DNA of 6,224 bases. It comes from Chersky-840 sp036511675. Its GTDB lineage: Bacteria > Actinomycetota > Acidimicrobiia > Acidimicrobiales > UBA8190. The DNA lies in NCBI GenBank assembly GCA_036511675.1, contig DATCBU010000048.1, positions 1 through 6,224 of the forward strand, given 5' to 3'. Positions 1 through 5,650 of this stretch are shown in pieces. A program made the translations under genes and the position numbers. Each line of letters opens with the position of its first letter. The first letter of the stretch is position 1. The notes under the pieces were generated by a model. That model did not search any database. It saw only the letters and a program-made list of their open reading frames with translations, and was not told the origin of the DNA.

Positions 1-86
1 CCCAGGTGTACGGGGAGCTCTACGACGAGTTCGTGAATCTCTACAAGCAGACCAAGGACATCCACCGCCGGCTCAATCGTCACTGA
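1..86 (+). CDS. FGGY-family carbohydrate kinase, C-terminal end (partial)
   Basis: The frame is open from the left edge (first complete codon at 3) to a TGA at 84-86, giving 27 residues that begin QVYGELYDEF and end in RRLNRH. The pattern of a tyrosine-rich helix (YxELYDEFVNLY) followed by K-x-I-x-x-x-L resembles the last helix of FGGY kinases of the xylulokinase/ribulokinase type, which phosphorylate sugars or polyols with ATP in the cytoplasm. The catalytic lobes lie outside the window, so neither substrate nor completeness can be judged. It converges on the glutamine-synthetase-like gene, whose stop is only 30 bp away. The family call rests on the C-terminal pattern alone. Confidence 0.55.
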   Translation, partial: QVYGELYDEFVNLYKQTKDIHRRLNRH

Positions 87-120
87 CCCCCGTGGCGCAT
101 CGCACCCTGGTGACGGTCAG
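83..120. terminator. Weak candidate bidirectional terminator between convergent genes
   Basis: CTGACC at 83-88 and GGTCAG at 115-120 form a 6-bp inverted repeat that includes the stop codons of both convergent genes. Inside it, CACC at 103-106 can pair with GGTG at 109-112. There is no T-tract and the outer arms are 26 nt apart, so this is a weak candidate based mainly on location. Confidence 0.25.
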
Positions 121-1475
121 ATGCGCTCGAAATTCCGGCTCAGCTCCCAGTCGGTGACGGTCTGGTTGGCGCGGGCCCACTCCTGGCGTCCCGTGTTCAG
201 GAGGTGGTGATGGACGTCGTCGCCGAAGGCGTGCTTGGCGATGGCCGAGTTCTCGAGCTCCTCGATGGCTTCCACCAACGTGGTCGGCACCCGAGGGACG
301 TCGGTGGCGTTGTAAGCATTGCCCTCGAACGGGGGAGGGAGCTCGAGGCCGTGTTCCACACCCCACAGGCCCGCGGCGAAGATGCCGGCCAGCGCCAGGT
401 AGGGGTTGACGTCGGCCCCGGGGATCCGGCACTCGACCCGCCGGCCATCGCCGTGGCCTACGAGACGAAATCCACAGGTGCGGTTGTCCACGCCCCACAC
501 CGCGGCCGTGGGGGCCCATGATCCCGGGACATAGCGCTTGTAGGAGTTGACGTACGGAGCCCACATCCACGTCATCTGGCGGGCTCCCACGAGCAGTCCG
601 GCCACGAATTGTCGGCCCACCTCCGAAAGGTTGGACGGGCCCACCTCACCCCACATCCTGGGAGCACCGGACTGCGCGTCCCAGATGCTGGCGTGGATGT
701 GACAGGACGAGCCCACTTCGGCCATCGACCACTTGGCCATGAACGTCGCCGCGCGGCCGCACTGGTCGGCGATCTCCTTGACGCCGTTCTTGAAGACGAG
801 GTGCCGATCGGCGACTTCGAGGGCACGCCCGTAGGTGACGTTGACCTCGTGCTGGCCCCGACCGGCCTCGCCTTTGGAGAACTCGACGGGGATGTCGGCC
901 GCCACCATCTCGTTGCGGATCCGTCGCAGCACGTATTCCTCGCGCGACGTCTGCAGGAGCTGGTAATCCTCGATGGTCGACACATGGGGGTGCAGGTCCC
1001 GCCAGTGCTGTGCCGACGCCTCTTCGAAGGTCTCGTGAAACAGATAGAACTCGAGCTCGGTGGCGCAGCGGATGTCGAGGCCGAGGGCCCGGGCCCGTTC
1101 CACCTGGCGCCCCAGGATCCTGCGGGGTGACACCTCCACGGGCACGCCCCCGGTGTCGGTCACGTCGCACACCACCATGGCCGAGCCCTCGAGCCAGGGC
1201 AGGAGTCGCAAGGTGGAGAGGTCGGGCACCGCCACCACGTCGCCGTAGCCGTTCTCCCAGTTGGCGAAGCGGTAGCCGGGAAGCGGCTCCATGTCCACGT
1301 CGACGGCCAGGAGATAGTCGCAGGCCTCGATGCCGTGCTCGAGCACGTGGTCGAGGAAGAAGCTCCCCGTGACGCGCTTGCCCACCGGCCGGCCCTGCAT
1401 GTCGGGGAACGCCACCACCACCGTGTCGATGGATCCGTCGGTGATCCGCCTGGTCAACTCGCTCCGGTCCAGCAT
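117..1475 (-). CDS. Glutamine-synthetase-family gamma-glutamyl-amine ligase (PuuA/GlnA-like)
   Basis: This 452-residue protein is predicted to use ATP to join glutamate to an amine in the cytoplasm. The glutamine synthetase fold is clear. Likely metal and substrate residues are E140 and E142 (TELEF), E203 and E210 (KGEAGRGQHEVN), H259 (SSCHIH), the NSYKRYVPG stretch near 310-318, DNRT at 330-333, and E348 and R350 in RVECRIPGADVNPYLAL. The usual C-terminal adenylylation motif (NLYDLPPEE) is absent. The equivalent region reads GNAYNATDVPRVPTTL, as in PuuA-like and specialised GlnA-like ligases rather than housekeeping GlnA. ATG 1475 is preferred because homologues begin shortly before the TVVVAFPDMQGRPVGKR block. 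In-frame GTGs at 1499 and 1514 are alternatives, and the Shine-Dalgarno is weak. It lies 62 bp downstream of the SDR gene on the same strand. Beside an ALDH and a PuuD-like hydrolase, a role in amine catabolism is more likely than ammonia assimilation. The exact amine is unknown. Confidence 0.88.
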   Translation of the reverse strand: MLDRSELTRRITDGSIDTVVVAFPDMQGRPVGKRVTGSFFLDHVLEHGIEACDYLLAVDVDMEPLPGYRFANWENGYGDVVAVPDLSTLRLLPWLEGSAMVVCDVTDTGGVPVEVSPRRILGRQVERARALGLDIRCATELEFYLFHETFEEASAQHWRDLHPHVSTIEDYQLLQTSREEYVLRRIRNEMVAADIPVEFSKGEAGRGQHEVNVTYGRALEVADRHLVFKNGVKEIADQCGRAATFMAKWSMAEVGSSCHIHASIWDAQSGAPRMWGEVGPSNLSEVGRQFVAGLLVGARQMTWMWAPYVNSYKRYVPGSWAPTAAVWGVDNRTCGFRLVGHGDGRRVECRIPGADVNPYLALAGIFAAGLWGVEHGLELPPPFEGNAYNATDVPRVPTTLVEAIEELENSAIAKHAFGDDVHHHLLNTGRQEWARANQTVTDWELSRNFERI

Positions 1476-1537
1476 GCCCGCACCATGGCACGGCGCCACG
1501 TCCGCGTCCAGCACGACCGGCACGCCGCCGCAGCGGC

Positions 1538-2317
1538 TTATTCCGGGGTGACGTAGGCGGCGGTGATCCCGCCGTCGACGACGAGCGCCGAGCCCGTCAT
1601 GAACGAGGACTCGTCGGAGGCGAGGAACAGCGCGGCGCGGGCCACCTCCTCGGGGCGTCCGAGACGGCCCATGGGGATGTGCACCAGCCGCCGGTTGCGC
1701 CGCTCGGGATCGGCGAGCAGGTCGGCGAGAAGCGGGGTCTCGATGGGTCCCGGACACAAGGAGTTGGCTCGGATCCCCTGGCGGGCGTACTCCACGGCCA
1801 GCTCGCGGGTGAAGGCCAGCACCCCGCCCTTCGACGCCGTGTAGGCGACCTGGGCCGTCGCCGCGCCCATGAGCGCCACGAAGGAGGCCACGTTCACGAT
1901 GGACCCGCCACCGGATTCGACTATGGCCGGGATCGCAGCGCGGCAGCACAGCCACACGCCCTTGAGATTCACGTTCATCACGCGGTCCCAGGTCGACGGG
2001 GGGGTGTCGAGGACCCCGCCGTCGTCCCCGGGGAAGATCCCGGCGTTGTTGAACAGCACGTGCAGCCCACCGAGCTGTTGGGTGGCGGCGGCCACGACGT
2101 CGGCGACCTGGGACTCGTCCGAGACATCGGCGGCGACGGCCACGGCTCGGCCGCCGGCGTCGACGATCTGCTCGACGGTGTCGCGCGCCGCCTGGGCCAC
2201 GGTGTCGGCGACGACCACGGCCGCACCCTCGGAGGCGAACAGCATGGCGGCCACACGACCGATGCCGCTTCCGGATCCGGTGATCACCGCCACCTTTCCC
2301 GCCAGCCGCTCCGCCAC
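1538..2317 (-). CDS. Classical short-chain dehydrogenase/reductase (SDR), probably NAD-dependent
   Basis: This 259-residue soluble oxidoreductase has a full classical SDR layout. The nucleotide-binding TGSGSGIG is at residues 13-20 and D38 ends the second beta strand, which usually favours NAD(H) over NADP(H). NNAG is at 90-93, and the catalytic set is N117, S145, Y159 and K163 (YTASK). The C-terminal TGSALVVDGGI is typical. Family members interconvert alcohols and carbonyls, and the substrate cannot be read from motifs. The GTG at 2317 is chosen because it directly precedes the first strand (MAERLAGKVAVITG). An upstream ATG at 2328 is out of frame. It is the first gene of the minus-strand arm, followed by the glutamine-synthetase-like ligase, so the two are probably co-transcribed. 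Oxidising the hydroxyl of a gamma-glutamylated amino alcohol would suit this context, but a sugar or polyol dehydrogenase linked to the nearby FGGY kinase is an alternative. Confidence 0.9.
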   Translation of the reverse strand: MAERLAGKVAVITGSGSGIGRVAAMLFASEGAAVVVADTVAQAARDTVEQIVDAGGRAVAVAADVSDESQVADVVAAATQQLGGLHVLFNNAGIFPGDDGGVLDTPPSTWDRVMNVNLKGVWLCCRAAIPAIVESGGGSIVNVASFVALMGAATAQVAYTASKGGVLAFTRELAVEYARQGIRANSLCPGPIETPLLADLLADPERRNRRLVHIPMGRLGRPEEVARAALFLASDESSFMTGSALVVDGGITAAYVTPE

Positions 2318-2329
2318 AACCCGACCATA
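2318..2329 (-). promoter_or_regulatory. Candidate leaderless -10 box for the SDR-ligase arm
   Basis: On the minus strand TATGGT (2329-2324) fits the actinobacterial TAnnnT -10 pattern. It ends 6 nt before the GTG at 2317, so transcription would begin at or next to the start codon. No convincing -35 box is seen and no Shine-Dalgarno precedes the GTG. Confidence 0.4.
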
Positions 2330-2355
2330 CCCGGGACCGACGACGCCGGTGTCGG

Positions 2356-2370
2356 TGTGATACTGGACCC
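2356..2370 (+). promoter_or_regulatory. Candidate extended -10 box for the hydrolase-ALDH arm
   Basis: TG at 2356-2357, one base, then GATACT at 2359-2364 resembles an extended -10 element (4 of 6 bases match TATAAT). It ends 6 nt before the ATG at 2371, so the transcript would be leaderless. No ribosome binding site is visible between the box and the start, which agrees with this reading. No clear -35 box is seen. Confidence 0.4.
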
Positions 2371-3102
2371 ATGGCCATACGCGCCACGCCCATCGTCGGG
2401 GTCACGACCTACCATCAGCGGGCCGCCTGGGGCCCATGGGACCGGCTCGCCGCCGTGCTGCCTTACTCCTACATCGACACCGTGGCCGCCGCCGGAGGGT
2501 GCCCGGTGTTGCTCCCCCCGTTCGAGGCCGGCGCCGGTGCGGACGCGACCGAGGCCGCGGCCGCGGCCAGTGTCGTGGGGAGACTCGACGCGCTCGTCCT
2601 TGTCGGCGGCGGGGACGTGGACCCGGCCCGCTACGGCCAGCCACCGAGCCCCGCCGCATCGGGCGTCGATCCCCGGCGCGACGCCAGCGAGCTGGCGCTG
2701 CTGCGCGCTGCCCTGGACGGCGATCTCCCCGTGCTGGCGGTGTGCCGGGGGATGCAGCTGCTCAACGTGGAGCTCGGGGGCACCCTGTTCCAGCACGTGC
2801 CCGATGTCGTGGGCCACGACGGGCACCAACCGGCTCGAGGGTGCTTCACCGACGTCGAGGTCACGACCCAAGCGGGCTCGTTGGTGGCCAAGATCCTGGG
2901 TGAGCAGGCCACGGTCCGGTGCTCGCACCATCAGGCCCTTGACGGCGTGGGCGCCGGGCTCGTCGTGACGGCTCGAGCCTCTGACGGGGTCGTCGAGGCC
3001 GTCGAGCTTCCCGCCGCCAGATTCGTCGTGGGGGTGCAGTGGCATCCCGAGGAAGAGGGCGACGTCCGCCTGTTCCGGGCCTTGCTGGAAGCAACACCAT
3101 GA
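2371..3102 (+). CDS. Gamma-glutamyl hydrolase of the peptidase C26 / PuuD family
   Basis: This 243-residue cytoplasmic hydrolase has the class I glutamine amidotransferase fold. The nucleophile Cys125 lies in the elbow VLAVCRGMQLLNV, and His225 and Glu227 (QWHPEE) complete the triad. LVLVGGGDVDPARYG (about 76-89) and the N-terminal PIVGVTTY are typical of PuuD-like gamma-glutamyl-GABA hydrolases. These cut the gamma-glutamyl bond and release glutamate plus the freed amino acid. The length is about usual for the family. There is no synthetase domain or partner, so it acts as a stand-alone hydrolase. It is the first gene of the plus-strand arm, and the ALDH start overlaps its stop by 4 bp, so the two are likely translated together. 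It would do the last step, removing the glutamate that the neighbouring ligase added. The start follows a -10-like box by 6 nt with no Shine-Dalgarno. Confidence 0.9.
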   Translation: MAIRATPIVGVTTYHQRAAWGPWDRLAAVLPYSYIDTVAAAGGCPVLLPPFEAGAGADATEAAAAASVVGRLDALVLVGGGDVDPARYGQPPSPAASGVDPRRDASELALLRAALDGDLPVLAVCRGMQLLNVELGGTLFQHVPDVVGHDGHQPARGCFTDVEVTTQAGSLVAKILGEQATVRCSHHQALDGVGAGLVVTARASDGVVEAVELPAARFVVGVQWHPEEEGDVRLFRALLEATP

Positions 3103-4502
3103 CATCGGCGGGCGCAGTCCCGGCATCGGGAGGACGTGTTCGCGTCGTGAACCCGGCCACAGAGCTGACCGTCGCCGAGGTCGACCGGCAAGGCCAGGAG
3201 GAGGCCGATGCCGCCGTCGAGCGGGCGGGGCGCGCCTTTCCCGCCTGGCGTGCGGTCTCGCCCGGCGACCGGACCCGGCTGCTGCGACGGTTCGCCGAAC
3301 AGGTCGAGGCCCACGCCGAGGAGCTCGCCCTGCTCGAGACGCGCAACGTGGGGAAGCCCATCGCCGACAGCCGGGGGGAGGTGGCCATGGTCGCCGACGT
3401 GCTGCACTTCTACGCCGGTGGGGTCGAGAAGCATTGCGGCACCACCATTCCCGTGGCGGGCGGGGTGGATCTGACGTGGCACGAGCCTCTGGGCGTGGTG
3501 GCGGCGATCGTGCCGTGGAATTTCCCGATCGCCATCACCTCGTGGAAGATCGCCCCGGCCCTGGCGTGTGGCAACACCGTGGTGGTGAAGCCGGCCGAGC
3601 TCACACCGCTCACGGCGCTGCGGCTGGCCGAGCTCGCCCTCGATGCGGGGATCCCCGAGGGTGTGCTCGAGGTGGTGGTCGGACGCGGCACCACCGTGGG
3701 AACCGTCCTCGTCGAGCATCCCGATGTGGCCAAGGTGACCTTCACGGGGTCGACCGAGGCGGGACGAGACGTGATGGCGAGGGCCTCGGGGACGATCAAG
3801 CGCGTCACCCTGGAGCTGGGGGGGAAGTCGGCCAACGTCGTCTTCGCCGACGCCGATCTCGAGCGCGCGGCGCGCAGCGCGCCGTTCGCGGTGTTCGGCA
3901 ACGCGGGGCAGGATTGTTGCGCCCGCAGCCGCATCCTGGTGGAGCGCAGTGCGTTCGACCGGTTCGTCGAGCTGTTGGTGGCGGCCACCGAAGCACTGGT
4001 CGTGGGCGATCCCGAGGACCCCGCCACCCAGATGGGGCCGCTCGTGTCCGCCGATCACCGCGCCCGGGTCCGGGGCTTCGTCGATCCTTCTGACCCCAGT
4101 GCCGGCGTGGCGGGGACGAGTCGGGTGCCCGACGGCCCCGGATGGTGGTTCCCGGCCACCGTGCTGGCGCCCGTCGAACCCCACGGGCGGGTATGGAGCG
4201 AGGAGATCTTCGGGCCCGTGGTGGCGGTCACGCCCTTCGAGGACGAGGCCCACGCCGTGGCCTTGGCCAACGACACCCCGTACGGGCTCTCGGGATCGAT
4301 CTGGACGCGCGACTCGAGTCGCTCCCTGCGGATGGCCCAGGCGGTGCAGGCGGGGGTGCTCTCGGTGAACTCCAACACGTCGGTGCGCGTGAACGCCCCC
4401 TTCGGCGGGATGAAGCAGTCAGGGTTCGGCCGGGAGCTGGGTATGGAGGCACTGGCCTCGTTCTCCGACGTCAAGAACGTCTTCATCTCGACCGAGAGCT
4501 GA
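3099..4502 (+). CDS. NAD(P)-dependent aldehyde dehydrogenase (PuuC / aminobutyraldehyde-dehydrogenase type)
   Basis: This 467-residue cytoplasmic enzyme oxidises an aldehyde to its acid. The signatures are in order: PWNFP with N141, the coenzyme lysine K164 (KPAELTP), FTGSTEAG (215-222), general base E239 (LELGGK), catalytic Cys273 in GNAGQDCCARSR, EEIFGP (368-373) and PFGGMKQSGFGRELG (434-448). The GQDCCARSR form and the shortened stretch near 325-345 recall actinobacterial aminobutyraldehyde or betaine-aldehyde-type enzymes, which average slightly longer. ATG 3099 overlaps the hydrolase stop as ATGA and has a GGAAG ribosome site at 3087-3091, 7 nt upstream. A longer in-frame start at 3039 would only add 20 residues inside the hydrolase gene. 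Its likely substrate is the gamma-glutamylated aldehyde made from the ligase product, with the hydrolase acting next. Substrate assignment is inferred from the neighbours. Confidence 0.9.
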   Translation: MTSAGAVPASGGRVRVVNPATELTVAEVDRQGQEEADAAVERAGRAFPAWRAVSPGDRTRLLRRFAEQVEAHAEELALLETRNVGKPIADSRGEVAMVADVLHFYAGGVEKHCGTTIPVAGGVDLTWHEPLGVVAAIVPWNFPIAITSWKIAPALACGNTVVVKPAELTPLTALRLAELALDAGIPEGVLEVVVGRGTTVGTVLVEHPDVAKVTFTGSTEAGRDVMARASGTIKRVTLELGGKSANVVFADADLERAARSAPFAVFGNAGQDCCARSRILVERSAFDRFVELLVAATEALVVGDPEDPATQMGPLVSADHRARVRGFVDPSDPSAGVAGTSRVPDGPGWWFPATVLAPVEPHGRVWSEEIFGPVVAVTPFEDEAHAVALANDTPYGLSGSIWTRDSSRSLRMAQAVQAGVLSVNSNTSVRVNAPFGGMKQSGFGRELGMEALASFSDVKNVFISTES

Positions 4503-4506
4503 CCAC

Positions 4507-4540
4507 CGGCGGTCCCCGTCGGCCGAAAGGCGGGGCGCCG
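4507..4540 (+). terminator. Hairpin terminator candidate downstream of the ALDH gene
   Basis: Starting 4 nt after the ALDH stop codon, CGGCG (4507-4511) pairs with CGCCG (4536-4540) and CCCCG (4514-4518) pairs with CGGGG (4531-4535). CC and GG close a GAAA tetraloop at 4525-4528. One-sided bulges GT and TCGG interrupt the stem. There is no T-tract, as is common in high-GC actinobacteria. It would separate the catabolic operon from the small gene that follows. Confidence 0.5.
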
Positions 4541-4551
4541 CTCTCGGCCGG

Positions 4552-4564
4552 TAACGTCTCGTGC
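4552..4564 (+). promoter_or_regulatory. Candidate leaderless -10 box for the small membrane-protein gene
   Basis: TAACGT at 4552-4557 fits TAnnnT and ends 7 nt before the GTG at 4565. The same box-to-start spacing occurs before the copper monooxygenase-like gene at 5651. No Shine-Dalgarno and no clear -35 box are seen. Confidence 0.35.
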
Positions 4565-4708
4565 GTGAGCAGCGGCCGGAAGTTCGTGAAGCCCTTGGTG
4601 GCGGCGGTGGGTCTCGCCGGCACCATCGCCAGTGTGTGGTGGTTCGCCCTCAAGCCCCGCCGCAAGCGCGCCGGGCAGCGTGCCTCGGAGCCTCCGACCG
4701 CGCCGTGA
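4565..4708 (+). CDS. Small single-span membrane protein (47 residues), hypothetical
   Basis: The frame runs from GTG 4565 to TGA 4706-4708. The protein has a short basic head (SSGRKFVK), one hydrophobic helix at about residues 10-29 (PLVAAVGLAGTIASVWWFAL), a strongly basic stretch KPRRKR at 30-35, and a small polar Ala/Pro/Glu tail. It therefore looks like a single-pass membrane protein, with the basic cluster probably on the cytoplasmic side. I recognise no family. Support comes from the TAnnnT box 7 nt upstream, a terminator-like hairpin before it and another just after its stop. These make it a self-contained transcription unit rather than a chance frame. Its short length and GTG start keep confidence moderate. 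Function is unknown. Confidence 0.5.
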   Translation: MSSGRKFVKPLVAAVGLAGTIASVWWFALKPRRKRAGQRASEPPTAP

Positions 4709-4710
4709 GC

Positions 4711-4748
4711 TTGACGCCCGCACCGGTCGAGGGTGCGGGCTCTGTCAA
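4711..4748. terminator. Strong bidirectional hairpin between convergent genes
   Basis: A perfect 9-bp GC-rich stem is formed by GCCCGCACC (4716-4724) and GGTGCGGGC (4732-4740), with a 7-nt loop. It is extended by TTGAC (4711-4715) pairing with GTCAA (4744-4748) across a 3-nt bulge. It begins 2 nt after the small gene's stop and overlaps the stop codon of the converging Sco gene (4745-4747), so it can serve both strands. Confidence 0.75.
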
Positions 4749-5527
4749 CCCCCCGCCGGTGGCAGTTGACGGTGCAGCATCCAGCCCAGTGCCCCGAGGG
4801 CGGAGGCGGGGTTCCACCCCGGCGTGAGCGGATGGGCGAGGTGGTCCTTGCCCGCGGCCGTCAGGAAGCGGTGCAGGGTGGGATTCAAGGTCCCGTGGAA
4901 GTCTGGCGCCGCCCCCGTCGAGAACCGCTCGGTCCCGTGGGTGTCGATGACCACGAACCCATCCGAGTGGTTGATGTCGTACGTGAGTGGCTTCCCCGTC
5001 CACCAGTCGATCGACGGTGGTGTGTCCTCGGGGACGCGCTGGACCACCCAGCCGAAGAATTGCTCGACGGTGCGGGCCTGCGCCGGGGTCTCGGTGAGCA
5101 GCTCCCACGAGGCTCCGGTGAGACGTGCGTAGGCGGTCAGGCGGGCCGGGGTGTCGCGGACGGGGTCCACACTGAGCTCGACCAGTTGGACGTTCGAGGC
5201 GCCGCCGTCGGCCATCAGGGCGTGCTCGACCTGCAACAGGTTCCCCGTGTCGAGGGGACAGATGTCGGTGCAGAGGGTGAGGAAGGGCACGACCAACACC
5301 GTCTTGCCCCGCCACGACGCCAGGTCGACGGTGCGACCGCGCTGATCGGTGAAGGGGAGGCTGCGGATCGTGGCGGGGAGCGGGCGGCTCTGGACGACGC
5401 CGAGGCTCGCGGCCGGAGGCCCCGGCGCGCCTGAGCCGCAGGCCGACAAGGCCAGGCCCAGCGCGGCCACGAGCGCCGCACACCGCCGGGAGCGACGCGC
5501 CCGACGGCTCGGCGCGACGCTCATCAC
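4745..5527 (-). CDS. Sco1/SenC/PrrC-type copper chaperone lipoprotein
   Basis: This 260-residue exported protein has an Arg-rich N-terminus, a hydrophobic segment (about 17-27) and a lipobox LSAC with Cys30, so it is predicted to be anchored outside the membrane. The thioredoxin-like Sco domain spans roughly 50-225. The copper ligands are present: Cys86 and Cys90 (CTDIC, a CxxxC) and His187 (DINHSDGFVVID). Also seen are SVDPVRDTP (119-127) and DWWTGKPLTYD (174-184), as in other Sco proteins. Family members deliver copper to, or reduce thiols at, the CuA site of cytochrome oxidase or other exported copper proteins. About 35 residues follow the domain. The start is GTG 5527 or the adjacent ATG 5524; neither has a clear ribosome site. 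No oxidase gene is in the window, but a copper monooxygenase-like lipoprotein lies divergently 123 bp away and may be a client. Confidence 0.88.
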   Translation of the reverse strand: MMSVAPSRRARRSRRCAALVAALGLALSACGSGAPGPPAASLGVVQSRPLPATIRSLPFTDQRGRTVDLASWRGKTVLVVPFLTLCTDICPLDTGNLLQVEHALMADGGASNVQLVELSVDPVRDTPARLTAYARLTGASWELLTETPAQARTVEQFFGWVVQRVPEDTPPSIDWWTGKPLTYDINHSDGFVVIDTHGTERFSTGAAPDFHGTLNPTLHRFLTAAGKDHLAHPLTPGWNPASALGALGWMLHRQLPPAGG

Positions 5528-5531
5528 GGGT

Positions 5532-5544
5532 AGCGAGTCTCGCT
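5532..5544. promoter_or_regulatory. Palindrome next to the Sco start codon (possible operator)
   Basis: AGCGAG (5532-5537) and CTCGCT (5539-5544) form a perfect 6-bp inverted repeat around one base. It lies only 4 nt upstream of the Sco GTG, where a bound repressor or an mRNA hairpin could affect expression. It does not resemble a copper-regulator operator that I recognise. It may be chance. Confidence 0.25.
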
Positions 5545-5574
5545 GGAGGCCGTGTCGCCATGCCAGTCAGGGCG

Positions 5575-5601
5575 GGGCCGAGCGCCGGCGACACTCGGCC
5601 C
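5575..5601. repeat. 8-bp inverted repeat in the divergent copper-gene intergenic region
   Basis: GGGCCGAG (5575-5582) and CTCGGCCC (5594-5601) are perfect inverted copies separated by 11 nt. A wider pair, GGCGGG (5571-5576) and CCCGCC (5612-5617), flanks them. The repeat sits about midway between the Sco start and the -10 box of the monooxygenase-like gene, so it could be a shared operator or a stem-loop. Confidence 0.35.
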
Positions 5602-5637
5602 GTGGCCCTGGCCCGCCGGTTGGTTGCCCCGATGGGC

Positions 5638-5650
5638 TACCGTTTGCGCT
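5638..5650 (+). promoter_or_regulatory. Candidate leaderless -10 box for the copper monooxygenase-like gene
   Basis: TACCGT at 5638-5643 matches TAnnnT and ends 7 nt before the GTG at 5651. No Shine-Dalgarno is seen between them. TTG-containing stretches upstream (from 5620 and from 5624) are too close to serve as a normally spaced -35 box. Confidence 0.4.

Noticed and set aside
117..2405. One 762-residue minus-strand frame that continues upstream of the GS-like gene across the SDR region, as if a fusion.
   Set aside because: The upstream part is Arg/Gly-rich shadow of the SDR gene read in another frame. The GS homology begins right after ATG 1475, and the SDR has its own full set of motifs in a different frame.
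1679..2968. A 429-residue plus-strand frame opposite the SDR and over the start of the hydrolase.
   Set aside because: The composition is that of a shadow, and it overlaps two well-supported genes and their shared promoter region.
3039..3098. A 20-residue N-terminal extension of the aldehyde dehydrogenase.
   Set aside because: It lies inside the hydrolase gene and is Arg/Pro-rich without family similarity. ATG 3099 has a GGAAG ribosome site and the common 4-bp ATGA overlap.
2931..4253. A 440-residue minus-strand frame antisense to the aldehyde dehydrogenase.
   Set aside because: It has no recognisable domain and is rich in Arg, Gly, His and Pro as expected of a high-GC shadow. The plus strand carries every ALDH signature.
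117..4502. Naming the block a putrescine (puuABCD) operon.
   Set aside because: There is no PuuB oxidase, PuuP transporter or PuuR regulator in the window, and an SDR is present instead. Substrate-specific gene symbols are not supported.
4650..5594. A 314-residue minus-strand frame overlapping the Sco gene.
   Set aside because: It is a different frame with an Arg/Pro-rich shadow composition. The Sco frame has the lipobox, CxxxC and His ligand.
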